Under the pieces are notes generated by a model. That model did no database searches. It was not told where the DNA came from and worked only from the letters and a program-made list of their open reading frames with translations. A program made the position numbers and the translations under genes. A DNA stretch of 64,000 nt from Marinospirillum sp031581385 (lineage in GTDB: Bacteria > Pseudomonadota > Gammaproteobacteria > Pseudomonadales > Halomonadaceae): the NCBI RefSeq assembly GCF_044810985.1, contig NZ_CP085242.1, positions 1,116,001 to 1,180,000 of the forward strand, given 5' to 3'. This document shows positions 16,842 through 25,456 of this stretch, piece after piece; position 1 is the first letter of the stretch, and every line of letters begins with the position of its first letter.

Positions 16842-17618
16842 TCAGGGAAGTTGCAGAAGATTCTGGAGGTTTTTTTCCAGCTCGTCAGCCAGTTGCTGCT
16901 CATCCACCTGACGCAATTTGGCCAGGGTTTTCAGTACCTGGAGAATATTGGCCGGTTCATTGCGCTGGCCTTGCTGGCCGTTCAAGGGCATGTCCGGGCT
17001 GTCGGTTTCCAGCAGGAAAGAGGAGACAGGCAGGTGGGCGGCCACCCGGCGCAGTTTCTGAGCACGCGGGTAAGTCAGAGCACCGCCCAAGCCCAGCTTG
17101 AAGCCCAGCTCCACGAGTTTTTCGGCCTGCTGCTGGCTGCCGGAAAAGGCATGCGCCAAGCCGCCCTGGGGTAACTGCAACTGGCGCAGTCGCTGGGTGA
17201 CCTCATCCATGGCTTTGCGGATATGCAGCACCACGGGGAGGTTGAATTTTTTAGCCAGTTTGAGCTGGGCATCAAAGATAGACCACTGACGGTCCTTTTC
17301 CTTTTGACTGGGTGAGTTCCAGAAGTCGATGCCGATTTCCCCGACCGCAACCACTTCTGGATGGCTTTCAAGCCATTGTTCGAGGTCAGCCAAATGCTCT
17401 TCGCGGTGCTCCTCCATAAAATAAGGATGCAGACCCAGGCAGGGGTGAATATCAGGATGAGAAGCCGCGAGATCCAGAGTCCGCTGCCAGGTGGCTGCTG
17501 TGGTGCCCGGCAGGATAAAACGCCTGACGCCCATTTCTCGCGCCCTCTGCAACATGGCTTCCCGATCCGAATCAAAATCCGGGAAATCCAGATGGCAATG
17601 AGCATCCGTCAGCAGCAT
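16842..17618 (-). CDS. TatD-family metal-dependent DNase
   Basis: This is a 258-residue TIM-barrel metal hydrolase. Metal ligands are seen in DAHCHLDF (residues 5-12), GEIGIDF (about 93), the HIRKA segment and ETDSPD near residue 205. TatD proteins are 3'-5' exo/endonucleases linked to DNA repair and apoptotic-type degradation; despite the name they are not part of Tat export. The ATG was chosen over a TTG one codon upstream, since AAGGTGA lies 5 nt before it. The gene begins 10 nt after the U32 gene ends and is likely co-transcribed with it. Confidence 0.92.
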   Translation of the reverse strand: MLLTDAHCHLDFPDFDSDREAMLQRAREMGVRRFILPGTTAATWQRTLDLAASHPDIHPCLGLHPYFMEEHREEHLADLEQWLESHPEVVAVGEIGIDFWNSPSQKEKDRQWSIFDAQLKLAKKFNLPVVLHIRKAMDEVTQRLRQLQLPQGGLAHAFSGSQQQAEKLVELGFKLGLGGALTYPRAQKLRRVAAHLPVSSFLLETDSPDMPLNGQQGQRNEPANILQVLKTLAKLRQVDEQQLADELEKNLQNLLQLP

Positions 17619-17628
17619 CAAGTCACCT

Positions 17629-19008
17629 TCAAGCGCCCGGCAGGTCGCGCATGATCATGGCATATTCCAGGTCGTTTTCAGTCAAGGCTTCACCGGGCAG
17701 AGGAAGACGCACGAAGTAACCGGTGCCGGGGGCTACATCCAGAGCAAAGCCATTCTTGCGATTTTCCAGGGCATCCAGTTTAAAACGGCGGTTACCGGAG
17801 GGGGTCATGATCTCCAGGGTGTCGCCCTTCTGAAACTTGTTTTTGACTTCCACTTCCAGCCAGCCACGGTCATCCACACCCAGCACTTCGCCCACAAACT
17901 GCTGATGCACACCGACCGAATTGCCGGTTTCATAGTTCTGGTATTCATCATGGACGTGACGGCGATAAAAGCCTTCGGTGTAACCCCGGTTGGCCAGATT
18001 TTCCAGGGCATTCATCAGATCCATATCAAAAGGACGCCCCGCCACGGCATCGTCTATGGCACGGCGATACACCTGGGTGGTACGGGCCACGTAATACTGG
18101 CTTTTGGTACGGCCTTCAATCTTCAGCGAATCTATGCCCATTTCCGCCAGACGCGCGACATGCTGCACGGCACGCAGATCCTTGGAGTTCATGATGTAGG
18201 TGCCGTGCTCATCTTCATAGATGGGCATCAGCTCACCGGGGCGGCCCGCTTCGGAAATCAGCGCCGAGAGTTCTTCCTGACCTTCAGTACCCCCGGCTGT
18301 TTTGCTGGAGGCCATGCCCTGATCCGGCGTCCAGATGCCCTGTTCACTGGCCTGGGCCAGAGGGATCAAATCGCCTGTGGCATCGGTGGTGGTTTGTACT
18401 GTGTCGTATTTCCAGCGACAGGCATTGGTGCAGGTGCCCTGATTCGGGTCACGATGATTAAAGTAACCGGAAAGCAGGCAGCGCCCGGAGTAGGCAATGC
18501 AAAGCGCGCCATGAACAAAGGTTTCCAGCTCCATGGTCGGGCATTCCTGGCGGATTTCGGCAATCTCATCCAGGGACAGCTCACGCGATAGTATGATGCG
18601 TTGTACGCCGAGCTTTTCCCAGAAGCGTACCGCTGCATAGTTGACCACATTGGCCTGCACCGAAAGGTGAATCACCTGATCCGGCCATTTTTCGCGCACC
18701 ATCATGATCAAACCGGGATCGGACATGATCAGCGCATCCGGCTTCATCTCTATCACCGGTTCCATATCCTTCAGATAGCTGCGCACCTTGGTGTTGTGGG
18801 GCGCGATATTACTTGCCACAAAAAAGAGCTTGCCGCGCTGGTGAGCGTATTCAATCCCCTCGCCCAGTTTCTGCAGCTTGAAGTCGTTATTGCGCACGCG
18901 CAGGCTGTAGCGCGGCTGACCGGCATAGACGGCATCGGCACCATAGGCGAAGGCATACTGCATGTTGCGGAAGGTTCCCGCAGGGGAGAGAAGCTCGGGA
19001 GATTTCAT
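17629..19008 (-). CDS. trhP: U32-family tRNA hydroxylation protein (TrhP/YegQ-like)
   Basis: This is a 459-residue U32-family protein. The opening SPELLSPAGTFRNMQYAFAY and the cysteine region (LCIAYSGRCLLSGYFNH, then GTCTNACRW, conserved cysteines of an Fe-S site) match E. coli TrhP (YegQ), which is about 450 residues long. TrhP, with an iron-sulfur cluster and prephenate as hydroxyl source, makes 5-hydroxyuridine at the wobble position of tRNAs. Other U32 members (RlhA, UbiU/V) differ in length and C-terminal domain; a C-terminal beta domain (about 370-450) favours TrhP. The family is still often labelled collagenase-like peptidase, which is misleading. Confidence 0.85.
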   Translation of the reverse strand: MKSPELLSPAGTFRNMQYAFAYGADAVYAGQPRYSLRVRNNDFKLQKLGEGIEYAHQRGKLFFVASNIAPHNTKVRSYLKDMEPVIEMKPDALIMSDPGLIMMVREKWPDQVIHLSVQANVVNYAAVRFWEKLGVQRIILSRELSLDEIAEIRQECPTMELETFVHGALCIAYSGRCLLSGYFNHRDPNQGTCTNACRWKYDTVQTTTDATGDLIPLAQASEQGIWTPDQGMASSKTAGGTEGQEELSALISEAGRPGELMPIYEDEHGTYIMNSKDLRAVQHVARLAEMGIDSLKIEGRTKSQYYVARTTQVYRRAIDDAVAGRPFDMDLMNALENLANRGYTEGFYRRHVHDEYQNYETGNSVGVHQQFVGEVLGVDDRGWLEVEVKNKFQKGDTLEIMTPSGNRRFKLDALENRKNGFALDVAPGTGYFVRLPLPGEALTENDLEYAMIMRDLPGA

Positions 19009-19081
19009 GAAAAAGTAATACCTGAGTGTTTAGCTGGGTTAAAGAACTATCTTAACATGATTTTCTGCTATATTAACGCCT

Positions 19082-19354
19082 ATGAGCACTTGCAATGAAC
19101 ATCAATGCCGACCGGGTTGTGGCGCCTGCTGTATTGCCCCTTCCATCAGCACCCCCACGCCCGGCCACCCGCAAGGAAAAGCCGCTGGCCAGCGCTGCGC
19201 TCACTTGAACAGTGAGCTTTTGTGTGATCTTTTTGGTCACAAAGATAGACCCGCTGCCTGTGCTGCTTTTCACTTTGACGTCAGTGTTTGCGGGGCACAC
19301 AGGAATGAAGCACTGGACAGGATTCAGTGGTTGGAAGAAGCAACTCACATATAA
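19082..19354 (+). CDS. YkgJ-family cysteine-cluster protein
   Basis: This is a 90-residue cytoplasmic protein with eight cysteines, including the N-terminal CRPGCGACC cluster and CDLFGHKDRPAACAAF. This is the YkgJ/CxxCxxCC pattern thought to bind zinc or an iron-sulfur cluster. The biochemical role of the family is not established. It is 18 bp upstream of the thiolase-like gene in the same direction and divergent from trhP across a 73-bp gap. Confidence 0.85.
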   Translation: MSTCNEHQCRPGCGACCIAPSISTPTPGHPQGKAAGQRCAHLNSELLCDLFGHKDRPAACAAFHFDVSVCGAHRNEALDRIQWLEEATHI

Positions 19355-19372
19355 CAAGAATCAGGATTTTCT

Positions 19373-20413
19373 ATGCATCAGGTTTTTATCATCGGCGCAG
19401 CCGGTCGTCAGGATGGTCAGGGCAGTCTGACTGAGCTGGATAAACTGCGCGAACAGGTCACTGAAGCAGGTCTCAAGCTGGAGCGCCTGGTGATTGACCC
19501 ATTAAAGGCCGGCTGGTCTTCGCCTCAAGCCAGAAATCATTTTCGCTCGGGCTGTGGCCCTTTGGAAGCCCTGGCTTACGCCCACACCCAGCTTAAGGAA
19601 GGGGCTTTTGAGGCGGTGCTGATTGAAGGTCAGGATGCCATTAAAACCGGTTATTCACGGGAAGAGCGGGATCAGTTGATGCAGGAGGTTTTTGGCCCGG
19701 ATTATCCGCTGCCCGAAGCTTATACGGATCTGGCCCGCTCTTTCTGCCATCAACAGGGTTTGAGCTTTGATGATTTTCGAAAACTGCGCGATGCTTTATT
19801 TGCCAACTATCGCCGTTCTGCCCCGAAAGTTGAGGTAGAGGAACGCTGGTTTGCAGAAATCACCGAGCTTTTTCGCGGTGTCGATTGCGCCAATCCCTAC
19901 ACGGATTATTCCGGTAGCTTACTGCTGACCCGTGCTGATCTGCTGGGCAGCTTTGATCTTTCGAACCCTCCTATAGCCGTCAAAGGGGTAGGTATCGGCT
20001 TTGCTCAGGGCGACGGTGCCGATCATCTGGAAGAACTGGCAGACTACTGGCATCTGGAAAAAGCCGTTCACTACGCCAACCTGGAAGCCGAGCTGGAATT
20101 TGCTGAAGTGTTCAATCAGGGCCAAGCGCTGCTTGAGGCCTACACCTGCTATCCGGTGGTGCCTCTGGCGTTGTTGCTGAGAGGGGATTTTGTTCAGGAT
20201 CTTCAGGCAATTCCGGCCTGGCTGGAGCAGCATCGTCTGACGTTGAAAGGCGGCATGAACCTGAATCGCGCTCCCTGGAACCTACCGGCACTGCGCGCCC
20301 TGATTGAAATGACCCAGGCTTTGCATAATAATCCCGACCTGATAGGCGGGGTGCATGGCAATGGAGGACTGGGCTATAAACAAGGTTTTGCCATTTTAGG
20401 TGGGAACCCGTAA
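19373..20413 (+). CDS. Thiolase-superfamily-like protein, function unknown
   Basis: This is a 346-residue cytoplasmic protein with only a weak resemblance to thiolases. Cys61 in SGCGPLEALAYA sits where a thiolase nucleophile would, followed by a helix and a GAFEAVLIEGQDAIKTGY strand like the thiolase 'G..D..laGG.E' step. The C terminus has a glycine-rich HGNGGLGYKQGFAILG segment resembling the thiolase C-terminal loop. The classical GHPLG and CGGG motifs are not obvious, and the protein is about 50 residues shorter than a normal thiolase. It may be a degenerate or non-catalytic member, and I would not assign a reaction. It follows the YkgJ-like gene closely. Confidence 0.55.
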   Translation: MHQVFIIGAAGRQDGQGSLTELDKLREQVTEAGLKLERLVIDPLKAGWSSPQARNHFRSGCGPLEALAYAHTQLKEGAFEAVLIEGQDAIKTGYSREERDQLMQEVFGPDYPLPEAYTDLARSFCHQQGLSFDDFRKLRDALFANYRRSAPKVEVEERWFAEITELFRGVDCANPYTDYSGSLLLTRADLLGSFDLSNPPIAVKGVGIGFAQGDGADHLEELADYWHLEKAVHYANLEAELEFAEVFNQGQALLEAYTCYPVVPLALLLRGDFVQDLQAIPAWLEQHRLTLKGGMNLNRAPWNLPALRALIEMTQALHNNPDLIGGVHGNGGLGYKQGFAILGGNP

Positions 20414-20467
20414 GCTGCTTAGCTATCTAATCTGCTGAATTCGCAATAACCACTGGAGAAACAAACC

Positions 20468-21127
20468 ATGCGTTACGACGCTCAAACTGCACAGGCGCAA
20501 TCCAAAACGATCAGCGCTGAAGCACACAAGGTACTGCGCAACACCTATATGCTGCTGGCCATGACTCTGGCTTTCAGTGCGGTCACGGCTTTTTTCGCCA
20601 TGGCGACCAATCTGCAACTGAACATTTTTGTGTTCTTCATTGGTGCTTACGGCTTTATGTTTCTGACTCACAAGCTGGCTGATTCCGCTTGGGGCCTGCT
20701 GAGTGTCTTCGGCTTCACCGGCTTTATGGGGCTTTCCCTGGGGCCCATCCTGAATATGTACCTGGGTGCAGGCATGGGTAATGTTGTGGTTTCCGCATTC
20801 GCCATGACAGCACTGGTTTTCTTCGGTCTTTCTGCCGTGGCCCTGGTCACCAAAAAAGACTTCAGCTTCCTGGGTAAATTCCTGCTGGTCGGCGGCCTGG
20901 TTCTGATTGCCGGTGTCATTGCCAACCTCTTCCTGGGTATGGGCGGTTTGCATCTAGCCATCAGTGCTGGCTTTGTGATCTTCGCTTCTGCGTTGATTCT
21001 TTTCCAGACCAGTGAAATCATTCACGGCGGTGAAACCAACTACATCCGCGCCACGGTTGGCCTCTTTGTAGCCATCTACAACCTGTTCATCAGCCTGCTG
21101 TCACTTCTGGGTATGAGCAACGAATAA
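20468..21127 (+). CDS. yccA: Bax inhibitor-1/YccA-family membrane protein
   Basis: This is a 219-residue inner-membrane protein with seven hydrophobic helices covering nearly everything after a 30-residue polar N terminus. The family pattern is seen in GLLSVFGFTGFMGLSLGPILN and in the C-terminal segment ending FISLLSLLG. E. coli YccA modulates the FtsH protease, while BI-1 family members elsewhere are proton-sensitive calcium leak channels. It lies directly upstream of tusD (3-nt gap); the yccA-tus neighbourhood is known from other gammaproteobacteria. Confidence 0.9.
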   Translation: MRYDAQTAQAQSKTISAEAHKVLRNTYMLLAMTLAFSAVTAFFAMATNLQLNIFVFFIGAYGFMFLTHKLADSAWGLLSVFGFTGFMGLSLGPILNMYLGAGMGNVVVSAFAMTALVFFGLSAVALVTKKDFSFLGKFLLVGGLVLIAGVIANLFLGMGGLHLAISAGFVIFASALILFQTSEIIHGGETNYIRATVGLFVAIYNLFISLLSLLGMSNE

Positions 21128-21130
21128 CCC

Positions 21131-21526
21131 ATGGCAGTTTTTGCACTGAACATTTGCGGGGCGCCCTACTCAAGTCAGGCGCCCTTTTCTGCGTTAAGGT
21201 TTGCCAGAGCGGCCCTGGCTGCAGGCCATTCCATTCAGCGGGTCTTCTTCTATCAGGAAGGCGTGCTGGTGGCCAATGCCTTGAGCTGCCCGCCCCAGGA
21301 TGAAACCCACCTGACCCAAGCCTGGCAACAACTGGCTGAAGAACATCAACTGGAACTGGTGGTTTGTGTGGCAGCGGCTTTGAAACGCGGTATTGTCGAT
21401 GCCAAAGAAGCCACCCGACACAGGCTGGAACATCACAATCTGGCTGACGGTTTTTCTCTTTCCGGCCTCGGGCAATTGATTGACAGCCTCAGCCACGCCG
21501 ACCGAACAGTGACTTTCACCTCATGA
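21131..21526 (+). CDS. tusD: Sulfur relay protein TusD
   Basis: This is a 131-residue DsrE-family subunit of the TusBCD complex, which passes persulfide sulfur from TusA to TusE for 2-thiolation of tRNA wobble uridine. The conserved catalytic Cys is in LVVCVAAALKRGI (about residue 79), as in E. coli TusD Cys78. It overlaps tusC by ATGA. Confidence 0.94.
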   Translation: MAVFALNICGAPYSSQAPFSALRFARAALAAGHSIQRVFFYQEGVLVANALSCPPQDETHLTQAWQQLAEEHQLELVVCVAAALKRGIVDAKEATRHRLEHHNLADGFSLSGLGQLIDSLSHADRTVTFTS

Positions 21527-21891
21527 GTAGACCCGATTTTGATCTGCTGGTGATCCTGACACAGCCACCTCTGGCCGGGACTGCCGCGAAAGAAGGCCTG
21601 GATACGGCACTGGTCAGCGCCACTTTTGAACAGAAAACAGCACTGGCATTTCTCGGTGAAGGGGTTCTGCAACTGGTCAAGGGTCAACAACCGGATCAGC
21701 TGCAACTCAAGGGCATTCAGTCCATGCTCAAGGCACTGCCTTTTTATGATTTGCAGGCGGTCTATACCGATGCTCTGGCTTTGCAGCAATTCAGCCTGAG
21801 TTCTGATCAACTGCTGCTGAAAAATCAGCCTGCCACCGCTGAACAACTGCAGCAACTGATTGCCAAAACGACCAACACTCTGGTGTTTTAA
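21523..21891 (+). CDS. tusC: Sulfur relay protein TusC
   Basis: This is a 122-residue DsrF-like subunit of the heterohexameric TusBCD sulfur carrier. The N-terminal DLLVILTQPPLAGTAAKEGL pattern and length fit. The start is fixed by the ATGA overlap with tusD. As in other TusC proteins there is no catalytic cysteine; the chain contains none. It is followed after one base by tusB. Confidence 0.9.
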   Translation: MSRPDFDLLVILTQPPLAGTAAKEGLDTALVSATFEQKTALAFLGEGVLQLVKGQQPDQLQLKGIQSMLKALPFYDLQAVYTDALALQQFSLSSDQLLLKNQPATAEQLQQLIAKTTNTLVF

Positions 21892-21892
21892 C

Positions 21893-22171
21893 ATGGCCAG
21901 CCTTCACCAACTCAACTCCATACAAAAGCTGCCCCACTGCCTGCGTCTGCTGGCTGCGGGCGATCAACTCCTGTTGACGGAAACCGCCGTCACCCTGGTT
22001 CTGGATACCGAGTCTTTGCAACAGCTACCTGCTGGTGTGGAGTTGCTGGCCCTGGCCGATGATTTACTTGCCCGCGGGCTGAGTGAAAAGCTGCCCTCTG
22101 GTGTGAAAGGCATTTCCGATGCCCAGTGGGTTGAAACCACCTTGGAGGCTGAACGTGTCTGCAGTTGGTGA
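21893..22171 (+). CDS. tusB: Sulfur relay protein TusB
   Basis: This is a 92-residue DsrH-like subunit. The start MASLHQLNS was chosen because it follows the tusC stop by one base and matches the usual TusB N terminus; an in-frame upstream start would run into tusC. The pattern GDQLLLTETAVTLVL is typical. Its end overlaps the start of tusE by 17 bases. Confidence 0.88.
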   Translation: MASLHQLNSIQKLPHCLRLLAAGDQLLLTETAVTLVLDTESLQQLPAGVELLALADDLLARGLSEKLPSGVKGISDAQWVETTLEAERVCSW

Positions 22172-22487
22172 TGCCTCTTTACCTCCACTTGATCCCGAAG
22201 GCTATCTGGAAAACCTGCAGGATTGGTCTCCTGACGTTGCTGAATCCCTGGCAGCCCAGGAAGGCAAAAAGCTGACTTCTGAACACTGGGAAATCCTCTG
22301 GCTGCTGCGCCAGTTTTATCAGGAATTTGAACTCTCCCCGGCCATGCGCCCCTTCAGCAAATACCTCCGCCAGGAACTGGGCCCTGAGAAGGCGCGCAGC
22401 ATCTACCTGATGCAGCTCTTTGGTGAAAGCCCCGCCAAAACAGCAGCCCGATTGGCCGGTTTGCCCAAGCCGGATAATTGTCTTTAG
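22155..22487 (+). CDS. tusE: Sulfur transfer protein TusE (DsrC family), GTG start
   Basis: This is a 110-residue protein from a GTG with an ideal GGAGG six bases upstream; this start gives the usual TusE length, while earlier starts lie deep in tusB. TusE takes the persulfide from TusD and hands it to the MnmA-tRNA complex. The conserved penultimate Cys is present (KPDNCL), and WEILWLLRQFYQEFE with a PAMRP turn is the DsrC/TusE signature. MnmA, its partner, is encoded about 17 kb downstream. Confidence 0.92.
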   Translation: MSAVGDASLPPLDPEGYLENLQDWSPDVAESLAAQEGKKLTSEHWEILWLLRQFYQEFELSPAMRPFSKYLRQELGPEKARSIYLMQLFGESPAKTAARLAGLPKPDNCL

Positions 22488-22552
22488 AGCACGACTTACC
22501 CTACAATGGGTCAATTTTCTCGCTTTGCCCATTGTTTATCCAAGGAAATTCT

Positions 22553-23647
22553 ATGACCGACAGTAAAAGGGTCGACAACCTGAATGTTGCCGCCCAGGAA
22601 ATTTTGATCACTCCGGATCGTCTCAAAGACAAACTGCCTTTAACCGAAGCGGCGGAAAAAACCGTTTTCGAGGGTCGCCAGGTTATTCAACGCATTTTAA
22701 ACCGCGAAGATCCGCGCCTGTTTATCGTCATCGGCCCTTGCTCCATCCATGATGTCGATGCCGCACTGGACTATGCCCAGCGTCTGAAGGAACTGGCTGA
22801 CAAGGTCGGTGATACTCTTTATCTGGTGATGCGTGTTTACTTTGAAAAGCCCCGCACCACGGTCGGCTGGAAAGGCCTGGTCAATGACCCGCATATGGAT
22901 GACTCCTTCCAGATTGAAGAAGGTCTGCATATTGGCCGCAAGCTGCTGGTTGATCTGTCTGAAATGGGCCTGCCACTGGCAACCGAAGCTCTGGACCCGA
23001 TTTCCCCCCAGTACATGCAGGACTGCATTGCCTGGAGCGCCATCGGTGCCCGTACCACTGAATCCCAGACCCACCGCGAAATGTCCAGCGGCCTCTCCTG
23101 CCCGGTCGGCTTCAAGAATGGCACCGATGGCAGCCTGGATGTTGCCGTCAACGCCCTGAAATCCATGGCGCATCCGCACAATTTCCTCGGCATCAACAAT
23201 GAAGGCCAGGTGGCGATCATTCGCACCAAGGGCAACAGCTTTGGTCACGTAGTACTGCGCGGCGGCAATGGCAAGCCCAATTATGACTCCGTCAGCGTCA
23301 AACTCTGTGAAGCCGACCTGCACAAAGCAGGCCTGGCTCCGAACATCATGATTGATTGCAGCCATGCCAACTCCAACAAGGACCCCGGCCTGCAACCCCT
23401 GGTGCTGGATAACGTCACCCACCAGATCATGGACGGCAATGAATCCATTGTCGGCTTGATGGTGGAATCCAACCTGGGCTGGGGTAACCAGAAAATCCCT
23501 CAGGACAAATCCCAGCTGCAATACGGCGTATCGGTCACCGATGCCTGCATCGACTGGGACACCACTGAAAAAACCCTGACGGAAATGGCTGAAAAACTAC
23601 GTCCGGTATTGGAAGAACGCCGCCAGAGAGCTGCCAATAACAGCTAG
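22553..23647 (+). CDS. aroG: 3-deoxy-7-phosphoheptulonate synthase (DAHP synthase, class I)
   Basis: This is a 364-residue enzyme that condenses phosphoenolpyruvate and erythrose 4-phosphate, the first step of the shikimate pathway. Metal and substrate motifs are GPCSIHD, RVYFEKPRT, GARTTESQ, KNGTDG and DCSHANSNKD. The ATG was chosen with AAGGA before it, over an in-frame upstream start that overlaps tusE. The length and N-terminal extension are those of the AroF/AroG/AroH type I-alpha group. Which aromatic amino acid inhibits it cannot be read reliably, so the symbol could equally be aroF. Confidence 0.9.
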   Translation: MTDSKRVDNLNVAAQEILITPDRLKDKLPLTEAAEKTVFEGRQVIQRILNREDPRLFIVIGPCSIHDVDAALDYAQRLKELADKVGDTLYLVMRVYFEKPRTTVGWKGLVNDPHMDDSFQIEEGLHIGRKLLVDLSEMGLPLATEALDPISPQYMQDCIAWSAIGARTTESQTHREMSSGLSCPVGFKNGTDGSLDVAVNALKSMAHPHNFLGINNEGQVAIIRTKGNSFGHVVLRGGNGKPNYDSVSVKLCEADLHKAGLAPNIMIDCSHANSNKDPGLQPLVLDNVTHQIMDGNESIVGLMVESNLGWGNQKIPQDKSQLQYGVSVTDACIDWDTTEKTLTEMAEKLRPVLEERRQRAANNS

Positions 23648-23670
23648 GCTTTTGTTCATTCGCCAAAATA

Positions 23671-23700
23671 AAAGGCGGCCCCTGAAGGTGGCCGCCTTTT
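23671..23700 (+). terminator. Rho-independent terminator of the DAHP synthase gene
   Basis: AAAGGCGGCC pairs with GGCCGCCTTT (10 bp) around a 9-nt loop and ends in TTTT. It lies 24 bp after the stop codon. The A/T flanks would let it also serve the convergent gene on the other strand. Confidence 0.9.
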
Positions 23701-23736
23701 AAAAAGCATCACAGAAGAGCAGAAACTTGTTAACCT

Positions 23737-24423
23737 TTACTTCTCGCCCTGTGAATCATCAATCAAGTCTTTTTCCTTGCCCTGGGTTCCTAAAATTTCT
23801 TCGCGGAAAACAGCCAGTTTTTCATGCACCAGTTCCTGAGTGCGGCGGGCATTACTTTCAATATCCCCTTCAAAGACATTGAAACCCTGCAGGATATCCG
23901 CTGCTTCATCAAACCCCTTATCAATGGCCGGAGCTATGATTGACAGAAATTTGTCCAGCACCTCTTCTTCACTCAGATCTGGATGCTGTTTCTTGAAAGC
24001 TTCAAAATAACCGGTGGCACCCGTGTAAATACGGTCAGCAGTCCGCTCCGGCGACCAGTAATCTTCCTCACCTTCAACGCCTGAGGTTTTGGCAGCCAGC
24101 TTATCCAGGCTGAAGTTTTCATCGCCCAGTTCCTTGCGCAAGACTTCTTCCAGCTGAGTCACTACTTCCTGATAGTTAATCTTCTGGGCATTGGCGCTAC
24201 TGTTTTTAGCTTTGCCGAACATCGCCTGCAAAAGCCCCTGGTTAGCCTCAACCGTCGATTCAGCCTGACGCGCCTTCCAATCCGTATCTTTTTCCTTATC
24301 AGGGGTTTCTGGGGCATCCGTGCGCTTGTCTGCCAACACTTCAGCGGCACGTGCCTTGGGCGGGTTCGCCTGGCCGGGTGTGGTCACAGGTGTGGGTGGT
24401 ATTGAAAAATGTTCGCTGGACAT
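23737..24423 (-). CDS. DUF5610-like cytoplasmic protein
   Basis: This is a 228-residue acidic, soluble protein with a disordered Pro/Lys/Glu-rich N terminus (1-70) and a helical C-terminal domain (about 125-215). The pattern YWSPERTADRIYTGATGYF, then HPDLSEEEVLDKF and IDKGFDEAADILQGF resembles DUF5610, a domain of unknown function. It has no signal peptide or membrane segment. It stands alone between the DAHP synthase terminator and the pilin gene, reading away from the pilin terminator region. Confidence 0.65.
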   Translation of the reverse strand: MSSEHFSIPPTPVTTPGQANPPKARAAEVLADKRTDAPETPDKEKDTDWKARQAESTVEANQGLLQAMFGKAKNSSANAQKINYQEVVTQLEEVLRKELGDENFSLDKLAAKTSGVEGEEDYWSPERTADRIYTGATGYFEAFKKQHPDLSEEEVLDKFLSIIAPAIDKGFDEAADILQGFNVFEGDIESNARRTQELVHEKLAVFREEILGTQGKEKDLIDDSQGEK

Positions 24424-24643
24424 AGCCTAGCCCTCATCAAATGTATTATGCACATTAGAGGAGATCGGCAAAAATAAGCAAAACTTTACAGGATTTAATA
24501 GATTTTAGAGGAAATCCAGGAAAAGCAAGGAGTTAGCAGGACTTTCAAGCTTCAAAAAAACAGCTGGAAGTCAAATATATTTTTTATATGTAATGAGCTG
24601 AAAAAGGTGCTTCAGAATTATTGGAAAGAAAAATCAAGAGCGA

Positions 24644-24667
24644 TAAAAAAGGCTCCCGAAGGAGCCT
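24644..24667 (-). terminator. Terminator of the pilin gene
   Basis: Read leftward, GGCTCC-TTCG-GGAGCC is followed by a run of six T. The UUCG tetraloop makes it very stable, as suits a highly expressed pilin. It begins 28 bases past the pilA stop. I see nothing else in the AT-rich stretch 24424-24643. Confidence 0.9.
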
Positions 24668-24694
24668 AGACTGAAAAGGTTAACAAGATATTTA

Positions 24695-25090
24695 TTACTG
24701 ACTACATGCATCAGGAACCAGGTCAGAGTCAACACTGGAGTCCACTGTACATTCCCAGCTACCACTAGTGTCTCTATTAAGAGTCACAACACCACGTGTT
24801 AAAACATAAGTACCATCTGTTGTTCCCGCTTCGAGCTTCGGCTTACCATCTTCTTCTGTATCACTCAAATTAGTAGCTGAACGCAGATCTCCTATTGAAT
24901 CATCTTCACCAGAAAATATTGCTGCATCAACAGCTGTTCGAAACGAAGATACCCCTGAGTAATCAGCATTAACTTCGGCACGATCTACATAGGTCTGATA
25001 CTGAGGCACTGCCACTGCTGCCAGGATGCCGATGATGGCAATAACCACCAGCAGTTCGATAAGGGTAAAGCCTTGTTGATTTGCTTTCAT
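24695..25090 (-). CDS. pilA: Type IV major pilin (PilA-like)
   Basis: This is a 131-residue prepilin. A short leader MKANQQG is cut by PilD after Gly7, giving N-methyl-Phe. Mature Glu5 (Glu12 here) and the hydrophobic helix FTLIELLVVIAIIGILAAV are present. A C-terminal disulfide loop is expected between Cys in SWECTV and the Cys near the end (DACSQ). The short globular head resembles the smaller Pseudomonas-type pilins. The leader region contains a CTTCCC/GGGAAG inverted repeat (25133-25147) about 45 bases upstream. I found no sigma-54 box of the TGGCAC-N5-TTGC type, so PilR control is not supported by what I see. It is divergent from pilBCD. Confidence 0.95.
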   Translation of the reverse strand: MKANQQGFTLIELLVVIAIIGILAAVAVPQYQTYVDRAEVNADYSGVSSFRTAVDAAIFSGEDDSIGDLRSATNLSDTEEDGKPKLEAGTTDGTYVLTRGVVTLNRDTSGSWECTVDSSVDSDLVPDACSQ

Positions 25091-25279
25091 TTCTTGAATC
25101 TCCTTGGGTTCAATTCAATCTGAGAAGTCCAGCTTCCCTGCGGGAAGTCTTGAGCTTGCCTGGGAACTATGAAACACTTTGTAACCTAATGCAACCATGA
25201 TTTCAATCAAATACATCAAAAAAATGCAGGCTGTTACCTAGTATTCGGGCTTGAGCCGGTGTCATAATCGGTTACGAAA

Positions 25280-25411
25280 CCTCTGATTAGCTACTGCGCT
25301 TGGTGATGCGGCGTTGAAATTAACCTCAAAGTGCTCATTTACTCCACGTAAACTCCGCTTTTTCGGCCAATTTCGCCTTGCCTGACCTGCGCTCGTAACG
25401 TTAATCAGAGG
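25280..25411. repeat. 132-bp element with terminal inverted repeats (MITE-like)
   Basis: The element is bounded by CCTCTGATTA at the left and TAATCAGAGG at the right, a perfect 10-bp terminal inverted repeat. It has no coding capacity. It lies in the 366-bp gap between divergent pilA and pilB and ends 4 bp before a perfect TTGACA at 25416-25421, which lacks a good -10. Its two ends recur in shortened form at 56889-56935. No clear target-site duplication is visible. I believe related sequences occur in other marine gammaproteobacteria, but could not check. Confidence 0.75.
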
Positions 25412-25456
25412 CTTCTTGACAAACCTTTACTTTACTACCGCAAGGACTCTGGCTTT

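Noticed and set aside
22697..23521. Open frame of 274 codons on the - strand
   Set aside because: Antisense to the DAHP synthase gene; no ribosome-binding site or domain.
25091..25280. Sigma-54 promoter for pilA
   Set aside because: No TGGC-N9-GC element at a fitting distance could be found on the - strand.
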